Origin: Panorpa germanica
Taxonomy: Eukaryota > Arthropoda > Insecta > Mecoptera > Panorpidae
Length of the DNA stretch: 64,000 bases
NCBI GenBank assembly: GCA_963678705.1
Contig: OY783206.1
Span: 13,341,807-13,405,806 of the forward strand
Reading direction: 5' to 3'
Position numbers and translations under genes: made by a program. The notes under the pieces were generated by a model. The model had not been told where the DNA came from, searched no databases, and saw only the letters and a program-made list of their open reading frames with translations. Shown here piece by piece: positions 24,887 through 35,950 of this stretch. Numbering within the stretch: the stretch's first letter is position 1; each line of letters begins with the position of its first letter.

Positions 24887-25560
24887 ATTTATACTGCTCT
24901 TATAACCTCTTTTAAGGTAGTTGGTCCGAGATAGTCATGCTCAAAAGTATAACTCAGCAACCTAAAATTATAATGTAGCTGGAACTTTAGTGTCAAATAG
25001 TCTCGTTAAAAACTTTTGTGAAAGTACAGTCTCACTACATGTAAATAGTATCTACACATACATACACGTATACACGTATATACATTCACGTATTCTCACT
25101 GTTCTCACTACATGTAAATAGTATCTACACGTATATTCACATACATACACGTATATACACGTATTTTCAATGTTTACAAAATTTTATTTCTGTAATGGCG
25201 TGGACAATAATTTCCATTTTTTTTTATGTGATTAATAACTACTGTTTCTATAATATATTAAATTTTTATTGAATTCCTTTGAATCGTTTTTATTTTATTC
25301 GATAAAAATAACATTGAAATTACTATTTCCCATAAGAGCCTGTGTTAAAATAACAAAACTTTAATATCGTTTTTCTCAATAATGGAGTGGTAAATTTTAA
25401 TCGACCTGAGGTCAATATGTCTTATAATTAATTAAAGAGCAATTAAATGAAGTTTTATTAAAATCCTTTGAAAAGTCATTCCACGATCCAACTACCTTAA
25501 GTATAAGTCGCCGCCGAACTATCGTGATTTGGACTATACAAGAATTTGCATGGGTTGTAT
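24887..25560. other. Non-coding flank of the array
   Basis: Contains a two-copy tandem repeat with a ~73-bp period (25031-25103 and 25104-25170) built of TACACGTATA-like words. The rest is AT-rich with no gene. Confidence 0.5.
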
Positions 25561-27357
25561 ATTTTACAAAGTACCATTTTACAAAGATATATTTATTATT
25601 CAAGGCTGTATATATTCTTAAGGGGGATCGTTGAATATATATGGTATTCTCTTAAAAGAAACTGTTAAGCCCGATCCCCGAAGCAAAGTATATGTACACA
25701 CATAATCATAAACTTCTCAGGCTGCGGTATAGTTTACATATAATAGGCAACGCCACCATATAAACTGCCAACATAGTAGAAGGTATAGGTTTTAGTACAC
25801 TCAAGAAAAGTGTTTTTTAAATCTGTTTAAGGTAATATTTAACTTTTGTTGCCTAGATCCTAAACCCAATTTTGGCCATTTTTTAAGGATGCCCGTCAAG
25901 CTTTTGAGGTATTCAGTGGCCTGTATATTAACTATCGCCTGTCAAACTTTCTTTGAAATGTGAAATGATTTCTTTAACATGCAAAAGAGGTGTACGTCCT
26001 TAAGTTTCACATGATACTTAATACAACCCTTAAAATGACTAAACAATTTCAGGTAATTTGCATACAAAAGTTATTGCATTTGTAATTTTTTCGAAATTTG
26101 TGAAAGTTGTAAAATTAATAACCCTTTTAAAATAATTTCTAACTCAAGGTAAATTTAAGTTTGGAATTCCGACCTTGTAAACCAGGACCGCACAAATTTA
26201 CCAGTCGTTTGCCCAATCCTCAATATGTTCCCCTTTTGTTTTAGGATATTCTAATTACAATGATCATCTATCCTACATTACATATATTCTATAATATCTA
26301 TTTTATTGATTTAATTAATCTGTATTGATTCTTTTGTGTTCTAAATGGTTGTACGGTAAGCTTAACATGTTACCAAATTTGTTGGGATCATTGGTATGTT
26401 TTTGTGTAAGCCTGCCAATATCTTTGTTGAACTATTAATGGTTTTTAGTTTTTCATATTGGGTATAATGTACATCAGAGTTGTTTTTCAATTATTGTTCT
26501 TAACGGTTCTAAATATACTTCAATTGGCACAGGTGTACTGCCATCTTACTTTGTTTTATTACAAAAAATGAGCACTGAGATATTATAAAAGATAAGTTTA
26601 TTATTGTATATGTACATAATGAATTTAACCCAGAAAGTACAACTCTAGTTCAGGGTCGAACTCGAAGACACAGCAGTCAGTATCAAGCTATTCTATGCAA
26701 AAAGTTTAGTTTTGGTCTTCCATATCAGCCTCCTTTTACACGCTGAGAATCTATTTTTTCTGTGTATCGGTGAGAATTGGGTCCACAATTAATCGCAAGT
26801 GTATTCATGATATGTAATACTTAATATATACCTTCATGAAATATACAAGCAGTAACATATGCAGCAATTTTTACAATGGTACTGCTACTGCACACTGGTT
26901 TTGTGCTCATTTTCCAGACTAGCTGAATGAAGCTTTCATTATTGTTTTTATTGAATCCACTAATACACCTAGAGAATAAATTATCATTACTCAGATCTCC
27001 ATAAATTGGACTGCATCTCAGCCCTCAAGTAAGTTGGCTTATAGGTGATATATGTAACCAGTATACAATAATTATTAAAAAAGTACGATTTCTTCAATAT
27101 TTAGGATACTTTCTCATGGTTTCATTTTACTTGTAAATATTTCACTATCTCATAGTTCTTCATAGTACCTGTTCACCTATAGTTCTAGATGATACATATC
27201 TTAGTTGAGCAGTTCACAAATCATTTTTGATGTAATTTAAAACAATATTCTTTATTTGTACTGAAAGTGTTTGCTGGTTTTTAGATTTATGCTTTTCATG
27301 ATATGGTTTTATTTTTTTGTACTAAATATATTTATTAATATGTATTTAATTTTACAG
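25560..27357. repeat. Upstream region of gene A1 (array unit 1 start)
   Basis: 25560-26180 is also present, with small differences, between A and B in every unit (30280-30800, 47620-48125, 58985-59535), and 26617-26700 recurs upstream of B (30840 onward). The A and B genes therefore come from an older local duplication. 26180-27357 matches the A2 (40035-40302, then 44625-45540) and A3 (55755-56910) upstream regions. A splice donor (CTCAA followed by GTAAGT) at about 27028 could end a 5' UTR exon of A1. Confidence 0.7.
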
Positions 27358-27379
27358 ATTTCGTTCGAAAAAAACAACA

Positions 27380-28108
27380 ATGTTTCCATTCCGGTATCCT
27401 AATCCTTTACCTGAGGCGTCGATGAGCTCTCAGTCATCAGAGCATGGATCTAATAATCCCGAATCTTCCAGAAGTTCCCCTAACGAATACAAACCTACGA
27501 CACAGACGATCAACCATTTTGGTGTTATAAATCGCATTGCCAATATGTCAACGTATCAAGGTTCACCGCCGGTATATCCGGGTATGCATTTCGATCAGCA
27601 GACGCAGAATCAATTCTTCGCACGTACCTCAGAAACACTTGAGTCAAAATCGGAAGCATCAGCTAGTAATCAAGAAGTCAGAGCTGATTCGACTTCACAG
27701 CCGTGCAGTTTTAAGCACTACCTCAAAAACTCCAAAAAATTTCTAGCATATTTTAATGATGCAGAGTATATGAAGTTTCGAGAGGTGAAAATGGCAGAAA
27801 TACTTGCTTCGAAGGGGGGCCGAACTGTTCCTTCTAATAAAATATCAGAACAAGGATCTTCAGAAGGTGACGGTGATGGGAGTTCCAACCCTAAAAAGGA
27901 TCCAGCTTATTACGAGCAACAAATGAGGAGTAATGCAGCTGCTGAAAAATCGAGAGACAAAAGAAGAATTCCTTTAGACGAATTAGCCTTCCGCCATGAA
28001 TTCTTGGAAAATGAAAATGCGAAGCTTCGTGCTGAAAATAATGCGTTACGAGAGCAATTGAACAGGCATCAGAAATCAGATGATGCAAAAAGAGTAAAAT
28101 TATTTTAA
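27380..28108 (+). CDS. Giant-like bZIP protein, derived type A (copy A1)
   Basis: 242 aa, coded in one exon whose splice acceptor (TTTTACAG) lies at 27350-27357, just upstream of the ATG, so a 5' UTR exon must exist further up. The C-terminal bZIP has a basic region at ~174-196 and zipper leucines at 202, 209, 216 and 223, with the standard Arg192-to-Leu202 spacing. The region is clearly related to Giant (AYYE...NAAA.KSRD.RR) but reads EQQMRSNAAAEKSRD where type B has ERRMKNNAAAKKSRD, and has Pro198 in the fork. The N-x-AA-x2-SR core residues are kept. The LDLS/SVET segment, the RPF-YPKDP motif and the TVTNPKMRR motif of type B are absent. The tail ends AKRVKLF, resembling a nuclear-localisation signal. 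Polyadenylation signal AATAAA at 28553. Expected to be a nuclear bZIP partner with weakened DNA contact; this is inferred. Confidence 0.85.
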   Translation: MFPFRYPNPLPEASMSSQSSEHGSNNPESSRSSPNEYKPTTQTINHFGVINRIANMSTYQGSPPVYPGMHFDQQTQNQFFARTSETLESKSEASASNQEVRADSTSQPCSFKHYLKNSKKFLAYFNDAEYMKFREVKMAEILASKGGRTVPSNKISEQGSSEGDGDGSSNPKKDPAYYEQQMRSNAAAEKSRDKRRIPLDELAFRHEFLENENAKLRAENNALREQLNRHQKSDDAKRVKLF

Positions 28109-28164
28109 ATCAAAGACAACAATTTTTGGAATTTGGCAACGTTGCCAATAACAATTTTGCACAG

Positions 28165-28337
28165 CCCAGTAAATCATTTGGTGAAATGTCTTACAGTACG
28201 TTTTGTTCATTTCACCTCAAATTCTCTATGAATTTGAAGTAGAAGAGAAGTCACTCGGACTCCTAATTCATTTCACTGCGCTTTATACTTTTTAAAATAA
28301 TATATTTTATTAGTTAAAGCAAAGTGCTTTTATTGGG
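28165..28337. mobile_element. Short 173-bp MITE-like insert in the A-gene 3' UTR
   Basis: Ends CCCAGTAAATCATTTGG and, inverted, CCCAATAAAAGCACTTTGC. It resembles the tips of the CCCAGTAAAC family but has a different interior. The same insert is at the same place in A2 (46355-46527) and A3 (57722-57894), so it predates the triplication. Target duplication not clear. Confidence 0.5.
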
Positions 28338-28771
28338 TAGTGTTAATAAATAGATATTTGATATTTAGAAAATTTACTTCAATCTTTTGAAGTTATATCA
28401 CGTGACTTTTTAGTTGATAGTTTTATATTTAAGGGATCTGAATTAATGATACCTGCTCAAAGGTTGACTGATTGCTGATACAAATTTAGTTAATAATGTA
28501 ATATACGAGTATATGTATATCATATTTTTTGTAATGCATTATATAAAAACCCAATAAAATATAATAATCAAATATCTGGGAATAATCATTTGTATGCCTT
28601 GAGTTTTGGATTACATTTTGAGAAACAATTTCTTTAAGGTAAATAATTGTTACAGAAACCTTTCTGTTGTTTGAAATATAATGACGTCATTTATTTTATA
28701 AGGTAATATTGACAAATGGAAAAGTTTACTGTTGGTGAGCTGTTAAATTGTTTACATAATGTTACATATTA

Positions 28772-29628
28772 CCCAGTAAACAATTTGGTGAAGTGCCCTA
28801 TTTGGTGAAGTTCGAGTCACTCGTACAATTCTATTCTAACGCTTTACAAGTTCTCTACCTGTCACAGATTTTGTGTTAGTTGTTAGAATTTTTTCAAAAT
28901 AATATTCTTTCTTTTTCCAACATCATTCATTAAGTATTTCTGTTTCTTTCCCACATGGATATATTTTTTTTAAGTTCACTTTCATCTCATTTATTCCAAA
29001 GTGAGAGAGAAACGAGATGCGTTTAGACAAGTAAAATATATTTTTCACCGTTACTCTTGTATACTTGTATAGTATTTTGTTCAGTACAGTATGTTTAAAG
29101 TATATGCTATCCTTTTTCAACAAATATTTCTTTAATGGTAATAGACAGACGCTATCTCCCTCATTCCCCGAATATAATGTATTTAAACGAAGATAGTATC
29201 TAGCGATGGTAAGACAGAGGTTTTAAACCTAACGCAGGCCTGCCGATCGTGGATTTTTGAATCACTAAAACAATGTAAAAAACTAATATAACGGGTATTG
29301 TTGAAGATGAATAATATTCATTAAAAAAATCACGATCCGTACTAAAGATTACATCTATTTATTTCTTTATTTAAATTTTTATATTTAGCAGACTCTAAAA
29401 AGTAGAATTCCATTAAGTTTTATACCCCTGCTAGTGTCAAGTTTATAACTCCGGTCATAAATCATAAACCGACTCCGCTTTTAATTCAGCAGTGAACCGT
29501 CGTTGCGATCTCTGTAGGTCATAATAAGGGCCTTGAACGACTGAATAGAAAACGAACACGTTCCAGACAAAAAAACTCATGATGTGTAATAGAAATTAAG
29601 TAGAATTTACTCCAAAATGTTTACTGGG
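28772..29628 (+). mobile_element. CCCAGTAAAC-family MITE, copy 2, downstream of A1
   Basis: 857 bp with TA on both sides. The matching positions after A2 (~46963) and A3 (~58328) are empty and show a single TA (ATATTAAGATAAT), which fixes the ends and shows insertion after the units split. Confidence 0.9.
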
Positions 29629-32566
29629 TAAGGAAATATATTTGAAAAGAGTTTCGATTCGTATTTATCTATATAAGATAAATGCAAGGTAAAATTTATT
29701 TTCACACTTTTTACTGTAAGCACTCGCTCCTAATCATCTCTAACCCCATATCTTCGGGCCGCTACTGTACTCAAATTTCGCATTTTTAATTATTGGAAAA
29801 TGTCGGCAGAGAGAAATTTATTGTTTTTATATCTATTTCCTATTCTTTATGTCTATATTCATTTTACTAGAGCAATTTTTGAAAAATTGTTTGTTAGTGA
29901 AAATCATTCTACAGAGAGGCAAAAATAAAAATAGAAAATGTAGGGACCTTCCATACATTATAGAAGCTCAAAATAAAAGAAAGAAATCGAGATATTTAAG
30001 TTTGTATGCGTTTTTTAATTATGTATTTTTCTAATCATAACATTGTATTTTGTACTGAAGAACAATTATATAGAATTCGTTATCTACAGAAGACCCCTAG
30101 ACTGTATGTTCATAGTATCCAAAAGTTTATATCTGCTACAGTATTATATAACCGACAGAGGAGTATAATAAAGTTATACATTAGTTCAGACATTCAGAAT
30201 TTGTTAAATATTTTTACTTTTATTATCTTATTTTGAAAATTTAGGTAAAAGAATTTGCATTAGTTGTAAATTACAACTCTTTTACAAAGATATATTTGTT
30301 ATTCAAGGCTGTATAAGTTCTTAAGGGGGATCGTTGAATATATATGGTATTCTTTTAAAAGAAACTGTTAAGCCCGATCCCCGAAGCAAAGTATATGTAC
30401 ACACATAACCATGAACTTCTCAGACGGCAACGCCACCATATAAACTGCCAACATAGTAGAAGGTATCGGTTTTAGTACACTCAAGAGAAGTGCCATTTTC
30501 AAAGATTCCCGTCAAGCTTTTCAGGCATTCGTGGCCTGTTTATTAACTATCTCCTGTAAAACTTTTTTTAAAATGTGAAATGATTTCTTTAACATGCAAA
30601 AGAGGTGTACATCCTTAAGTTTCACATGATACTTAATACAACCCTTAAAATGACTAAACAATCTCAGGTAATTTGCATACAAAAGTTATTGCATTTGTAA
30701 TTTTTTCGAAATTTGTGAAAGTTGTAAAATTTATAACCCTTTTAAAATAATTTCTAACTCAAGGTAAATTTAAGTTTGGAATTCCGACATTGTAAACCAG
30801 AGCCGCAAAAATTTACCTTACCTCATTTTGTAAATTAAGTACATAATGAATTTAACCCAGAAAATATAACTCTTATTCAGGGTCGAACTCGAAGACACAG
30901 CAGTCAGTATCAAGCTATTAAATAAAATGTGACAAACATTGTTCTAAATTGCAAACAGGTTGTGCGGCCCAGCAGCTGAAGAAGAGTTGCATTTGCCTAA
31001 CTAATCTCTCCCATTTCTCCATTATCTTATTGCAATCTTGTGCGACACAGAATCTGTACTCTGTGCGAATAAGTGTGGCCCCCGTTATCTTTACACTATT
31101 TGAATATGTGCCGTATAGAACATTTTCAAAATCTGACCTTAACTTTCTTCAATTTGGTACTTGTACCATTTTCTAAATATGTTGCAGAATGTGTTATAAT
31201 TTCGACGAAGCAATTGTAACTGGACTTTATCAAAAACCAATTATGACTAGATACAATTGATTTCCACTTGCGCAATGGCTACAGAAGTGTTAATCAGGCT
31301 CTGCTAATATTACTGTAAGATGTCATCTATATTGTTATGTTATGAGAGGTCCAATGTTCACGCTACGAGTCTTATCAACTATACGAGTATATGCGTATTA
31401 AAATAACGTTCGGAAAGGATTCGATCCCAGAACTTCTGTTTAGTACACAGCTGCTGTCACGCTTGCTGACACGATCTCTTACTGATAAATTATACTAATT
31501 TTTAATCATAGACAAGTACTCGTTGCCTAGGTCGTTGGACAAAGAGGTGTTTTCTGTGACATTTGTAAACTGTGCAAATATGTTTTTTGGTTTTATAACT
31601 AAACATGAAATATCTTTAGAGGAATTTTATGTTAATGGCTTGAAATATAAATATTTAATAAAATGTATCAGGCATAAACTATATTGGACAAATATCAGTC
31701 CTTGGTAATGTGGAGTCCATGAAATTAAAATCATAAACAGGGCCGCTCTGAAAGAATTATTAGTAGATGCGAGATGCGAGGCGGTTCCACTAATTCAAAG
31801 ATTCTCCGTAGTGTTTTCCACCCCCCTTAGGGAAGCCTATAACCACCGCGCTTAACAAGCATAATACGTTTCAGAATCTTACTCGTTAAGCGAAACAGTT
31901 TTCTCACACAAATTAATGTAAAATACGATAATACGTTCCACGCCGAAAAAATACTCAAAATATTTTGTACAAAGTTTATTCAAAGAGAATTATATAAAGA
32001 GTATATACAATGTTAGGAACGTGATTAATCTTCCTCTTCTATCGCGGAAGGAACGAATCTGGAATGACATCAGCTCTGGGCTGTGTTCTTCCACAGGCTC
32101 ATCGATATCTCCACTCCCATGATCTTGCCAAAGACACAATCTCGTTTACTACATCTTGAGGCAGGAAGTGATATTTCCAAAACTATCTGAGAGTGAGATT
32201 GGTCCATTTAGTCATCTCCAAACAACGCTCAAAAACGCGTTGTGTAGAGCTTCTAAAAGTTAGAAATAACATTATTCTACATTTTATTTCTATCGTATTT
32301 TCGTTCATTTAAAAAAAAATTGACAATTTTCAAAATAATAGGAAATATATTAAGCAAGATTCTAAAAATTGAGTTCATTTAATTGAAATTAGATTAGCTT
32401 TAGCATTTTTCTCACGGTCCAATTATTAATAATAGATAATATTTTTGAATATTTTCCCCCCACCATTAATATTTTTGCAAAATATGAAACAGAAACCCTT
32501 TTATGTCTCAGGTTTAAATATTCGTCGTGATTGGTCGTAAACTGAATGGCTTAAGTGACCATTGGG
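29629..32566. repeat. A1-B1 spacer, shared by all three units
   Basis: Same content as 46960-50103 and 58328-61499. It includes three short plus-strand open frames kept between units (30006-30236; 30949-31176; and 31523-31708, a deletion-altered version of the frame at 49036-49239), none with a domain I know. A minus-strand B-box-like GATCGAATCC lies at 31411-31475. Around 31950-32270 a minus-strand stretch has broken coding-like pieces (FLPQDVVNEIVSLARSWEW) ending in AATAAA, perhaps a dead exon. Compared with units 2 and 3, unit 1 lacks about 180 bp near 31563. Confidence 0.55.
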
Positions 32567-32602
32567 TATATAAACGCACTCTATTTTGAAAAAAAATCAT
32601 TT
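32567..32602 (+). promoter_or_regulatory. B1 core promoter: TATA box plus initiator
   Basis: TATATAAA at 32567-32574 and TCATTT (fitting the insect initiator TCAKTY) at 32597-32602, putting +1 at A32599, 32 bases after the first T. A 5' UTR exon runs from there to the donor GATCAGAT|GTAAGT at 32740/32741; the intron ends at 34081. The same layout is seen at B2 and B3. Confidence 0.75.
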
Positions 32603-32891
32603 AGTATCTGTTGAAGGGTAGTACACGTCACTCATAGCTCCGCATATTATTCATTGCAAATAAATTTTGTAATTTTATTTTAAGTGAAACGCGTGTCAAG
32701 TGTGTTCATAAACATTGGATTTTCTATTGCCAGATCAGATGTAAGTGTTTTTAAATTTAACTATTAATATTGTTTGTTTTTTTTCGTCTCTTCTTAAGTA
32801 AATTGTCTCATAGGTGATATGTGTAACCAGTATAAATTATTTACTAGAAAAGTACGATTTCTTCAATATTTAGGATACTTTATCATGGTTA

Positions 32892-33836
32892 CCCAGTAAA
32901 CATTTTGGAGTAAATTCTACTTAATTTCTATTACATATCATGAGTTTTTTGTCTGGAACGTATTCGTTTTCTATTCAGTCGTTCATAGGAAAGGCCCTTC
33001 TTATGACCTAAAGAGATCGCAACGACGGTTCACTGCTGAATTAAAAGCGGAGTCGGTTTATGATTTATGACCGGAGTTATAAACTTGACACTAGCAGTGA
33101 TGACAGGGGTTTAAAACTTAATGGAATTCTACTTTTTGGTCTGCAAAATATAAATATTTAAATGAAGAAATTAATAGATGTAATCTTTAGTACGGATCGT
33201 GATTTTTTTAATGAATATTATTCATCTTCAACAATACTCGTTATATTAGTTTTTTACATTGTTTTGGTGATTCAAAAATCCACGATCGGCAGGTCTGCGT
33301 TAGGTTTAAAACCTCTGTCTTACCCTCGCAGCTTAGAATATTCGTTTAAAAACATTATATTCGGAGATTGAGGGAGACAGCGTGCGCCTATTACCATTAA
33401 AGAAATATTGGTTGAAAAAGGATAACATATACTTTAAACATACTGTACTGAACGAAATACTATACAAGTGTAACGGCGAAAAATATATTTTACTTGTCTA
33501 ACCGCATCTCGTTTCTCTCTCATATTTGGAATAAATGAGATGAAAGTGAACTTAAAAAAAATATATCCATGTGTGAAAGAAACAGAAATACTTAATGAAG
33601 GTAGAGAATGAATTTTAACTAAAAGCGACTTTTGTGTACCACTTTTGAACTATTAACGAACTTGCTAAGACTACATATATCAGATTTTATTTCACAAAAT
33701 CTTGACAGGTAGGGAATAAATTTGAACTAAAATTGGTTTGTGTGTTGTTGCTTAGAACTTGTAAAGCGTTAGAATAGAATTGTACGAGTGACTCGAACTT
33801 TACCAAATAGGGCACTTCACCAAATTGTTTACTGGG
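32892..33836 (-). mobile_element. CCCAGTAAAC-family MITE, copy 3, inside B1 intron 1
   Basis: Inverted relative to copies 1 and 2; 945 bp. The left flank is TA, the right flank has decayed to CA. The A2 upstream region (45290-45305, GGTTATAGACC) shows the empty site. It lies in the 5' UTR intron of B1, at the same point in B2 and B3. Confidence 0.85.
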
Positions 33837-34103
33837 CATAGACCTATAGGTTTCATTTTAGTCGTTAATATTTCATTATCTCATAGTTCTTCATAGCACC
33901 TCTTCACCCATAGTTCTAGATGACACATATCTTAGTTGAGCAGTTCATTTTTGATGTAATTTAAAACAATATTCTTTATTTGTACTGAAAGTGTTTGCTG
34001 GCTTTTAGATTTATGCTTTTCATGATATGATTTTACTTTTTTGTACTAAATATATTTATTAATATGTATTTTATTTTACAGATTTCGTTCGAAAAAAACA
34101 ACA

Positions 34104-34937
34104 ATGTTTCCATTACGGAATCCCAATCCTTTACCTGAGGCGTTAGACCTGTCTTGCCCGCGTCGTAGTGATAGTGTGGAAACACACAAATCTCCATCCC
34201 CGCCGATGAGCTCTCAGTCATCAGAGCAAGGATCTAATAATCCTGAATCTTCCAGAAGTTCCCCTAACGAATACAAACCTACCACTCACACGAACAACCA
34301 TTTTGGTGTTCCCATTGCCAATATGTCAACGTATCCAGGTTTTCTGCCGCTATATCCGGCTATGTTTTTCGATCAGCAGACGCAGAATCAATTCTTTGCA
34401 CATACCGTTGCTCACCAAATGCTCCAAATCGGCACTCCAAAAAGAAACTCCGAAACACCTGAGTCAGAATCGATAACAAGAACTACTAATCAAAATGTCA
34501 GAGCAGTAGCTACTTCGACTTCAACGCCGAACAGTCGTAAAAGAGTTCGTCCTTTTACGAACTACCCAAAAGACCCAGCAGAAAATAATGAAGCTTATAC
34601 AAAGTTTCGAGAAGTGGAAATGGCAAAAATAAATGCTTTGAATGGGGGTCAACCCACAGTCACAAACCCCAAAATGCGCCGAACTGTTCCTTCTAATAAG
34701 GTGTCAGAACAAGGATCTTCAGAAGGTGACGCTGATGGGAGTTCCAACCCTATAAAGGATCCAGCTTATTATGAGCGACGAATGAAGAATAATGCAGCTG
34801 CTAAAAAATCGAGAGACAAAAGAAGAATTAATGAGCACGAATTAGCCATCCACAATAAATTCTTACACAATGAAGTTGCGATGCTTCGTGCTGAAGTTAA
34901 TGCGTTACGAGAGCAATTGAAGGGGCATCAGAATTAG
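34104..34937 (+). CDS. gt: Giant-like bZIP transcription factor, type B (copy B1), apparently intact
   Basis: 277 aa. Giant is a bZIP transcriptional repressor that acts as a gap protein in early insect embryos. Hallmarks seen: LDLSCPRRSDSVETHKSPSP (residues 14-33), an LDLS-type short motif of the kind that can recruit the corepressor CtBP, followed by the SVET stretch; RPFTNYPKDP (149-158); TVTNPKMRR (185-193); and bZIP basic region AYYERRMKNNAAAKKSRDKR (221-240) with zipper leucines 247, 254, 261 and 268 and correct Arg237-Leu247 spacing. Upstream are a TATA/initiator promoter, a 5' UTR exon (32599-32740) and an intron ending at 34081; the ATG is 22 bases into exon 2. Polyadenylation signal AATAAA at about 35219. 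Of the three B copies this is the only one without an obvious defect. Whether it is the ancestral gt or a derived copy cannot be told here. Confidence 0.88.
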   Translation: MFPLRNPNPLPEALDLSCPRRSDSVETHKSPSPPMSSQSSEQGSNNPESSRSSPNEYKPTTHTNNHFGVPIANMSTYPGFLPLYPAMFFDQQTQNQFFAHTVAHQMLQIGTPKRNSETPESESITRTTNQNVRAVATSTSTPNSRKRVRPFTNYPKDPAENNEAYTKFREVEMAKINALNGGQPTVTNPKMRRTVPSNKVSEQGSSEGDADGSSNPIKDPAYYERRMKNNAAAKKSRDKRRINEHELAIHNKFLHNEVAMLRAEVNALREQLKGHQN

Positions 34938-35950
34938 TTTAATTTTTTCCATGTTCCATGTTCTTCAATGGAGTAAAATTATTTATTAAATACAACAATT
35001 TTTGAATTGTATTGAACAATTATAGAATAACAATTTTACAAACCCAGTAAATTGGTGATATATCATGTGATTTTTAATTTGATACTGTTTTATATTTAAG
35101 AGATCTGAATTATCGATACCACCTCTAAGGTTGACTGATTGCTGATACAAATGTAGTTAATAACGTAGTGTATATAATATGTATATCATATTTCTTGTAA
35201 TGTGTTTTATAAAAACCCAATAAAATAAAATAATCAAATATCTGAGAATAATCATTTGTATGCCTTGAGTTTTGGATTACATTTTGAGAAACAATTTAAT
35301 ATAATGACGTCATTTGTTTTATAAGGTAATATTGGCAAATGGAAAAGTTTTGAACAGCATAGTACAATAAAATATATACAGTTTAAATTACGAGAGTTCG
35401 CCGGCGACTCATGGTTAAAACAGGATGTGCCGTATAAATCTGCGATACAATGGAAAAGCACCTTGTCACACATTTTTCTACAATGTTTATTGTAACTAAT
35501 AAGTTAAAATCCCATCACCATCGTATCACCATTTATGCGACTTTTATAACCTCTTTCAGGCATAAGGCATCTCCGAACTCTCGCTATTTCGATTATATTC
35601 AAATCTTCATATCAAAGAATGTGTGCAATAATTGTTGCAGCGATTTAGGCGTTGCTGTTCCCATTAAATAAAACTGCATATTAGTGTAGATAAAAGATAT
35701 TATAAATTATCATATAATTAGATATTATAATTATAAAGTATATTAGTGGATGTATCGCGTAATAATATGTAATATTAAAAAGGCTTAGACGTGACCAGAT
35801 ACCATCATAGATATATTTGTTGTAGCATTTAATTAGTCAAGGCCATAGATTGAGGAGCCAAACTGTGAACAAGTAGCTGGGACTGGGACCTGTAAATTAA
35901 TTGCCCACAATTTAATACGCCTCTGATAGTGAATAGAATTAATGAGAACT
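34938..35950. other. B1 3' UTR and flank
   Basis: Matches 52879-53911 after B2. It contains the B1 AATAAA. The text that codes the A-type tail (GAGTAAAATTATT) is still present just after the B stop, so B and A differ in where translation ends. Otherwise no gene. Confidence 0.55.

Noticed and set aside
25031..25170. CRISPR-like repeat
   Set aside because: Only two ~73-bp copies of a simple TACACGTATA-type sequence in a eukaryotic genome; no repeat-spacer structure.
25625..25680. GGGGATCG / CGATCCCC inverted words as a transposon or hairpin terminator
   Set aside because: Arms are only ~8 bases and the piece is simply part of the repeated unit; no target duplication or RNA role is visible.
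27380..28108. A and B genes as processed retrocopies (single coding exon)
   Set aside because: All six keep the same splice acceptor and intron text just upstream of the ATG, and B genes keep a TATA promoter and 5' UTR exon, so they are DNA-level duplicates.
30006..30236. 76-codon frame repeated in the spacers as a gene
   Set aside because: It is unchanged only because the whole spacer is nearly unchanged; it has no domain, and unit 3 has lost the preceding bases of the start context.
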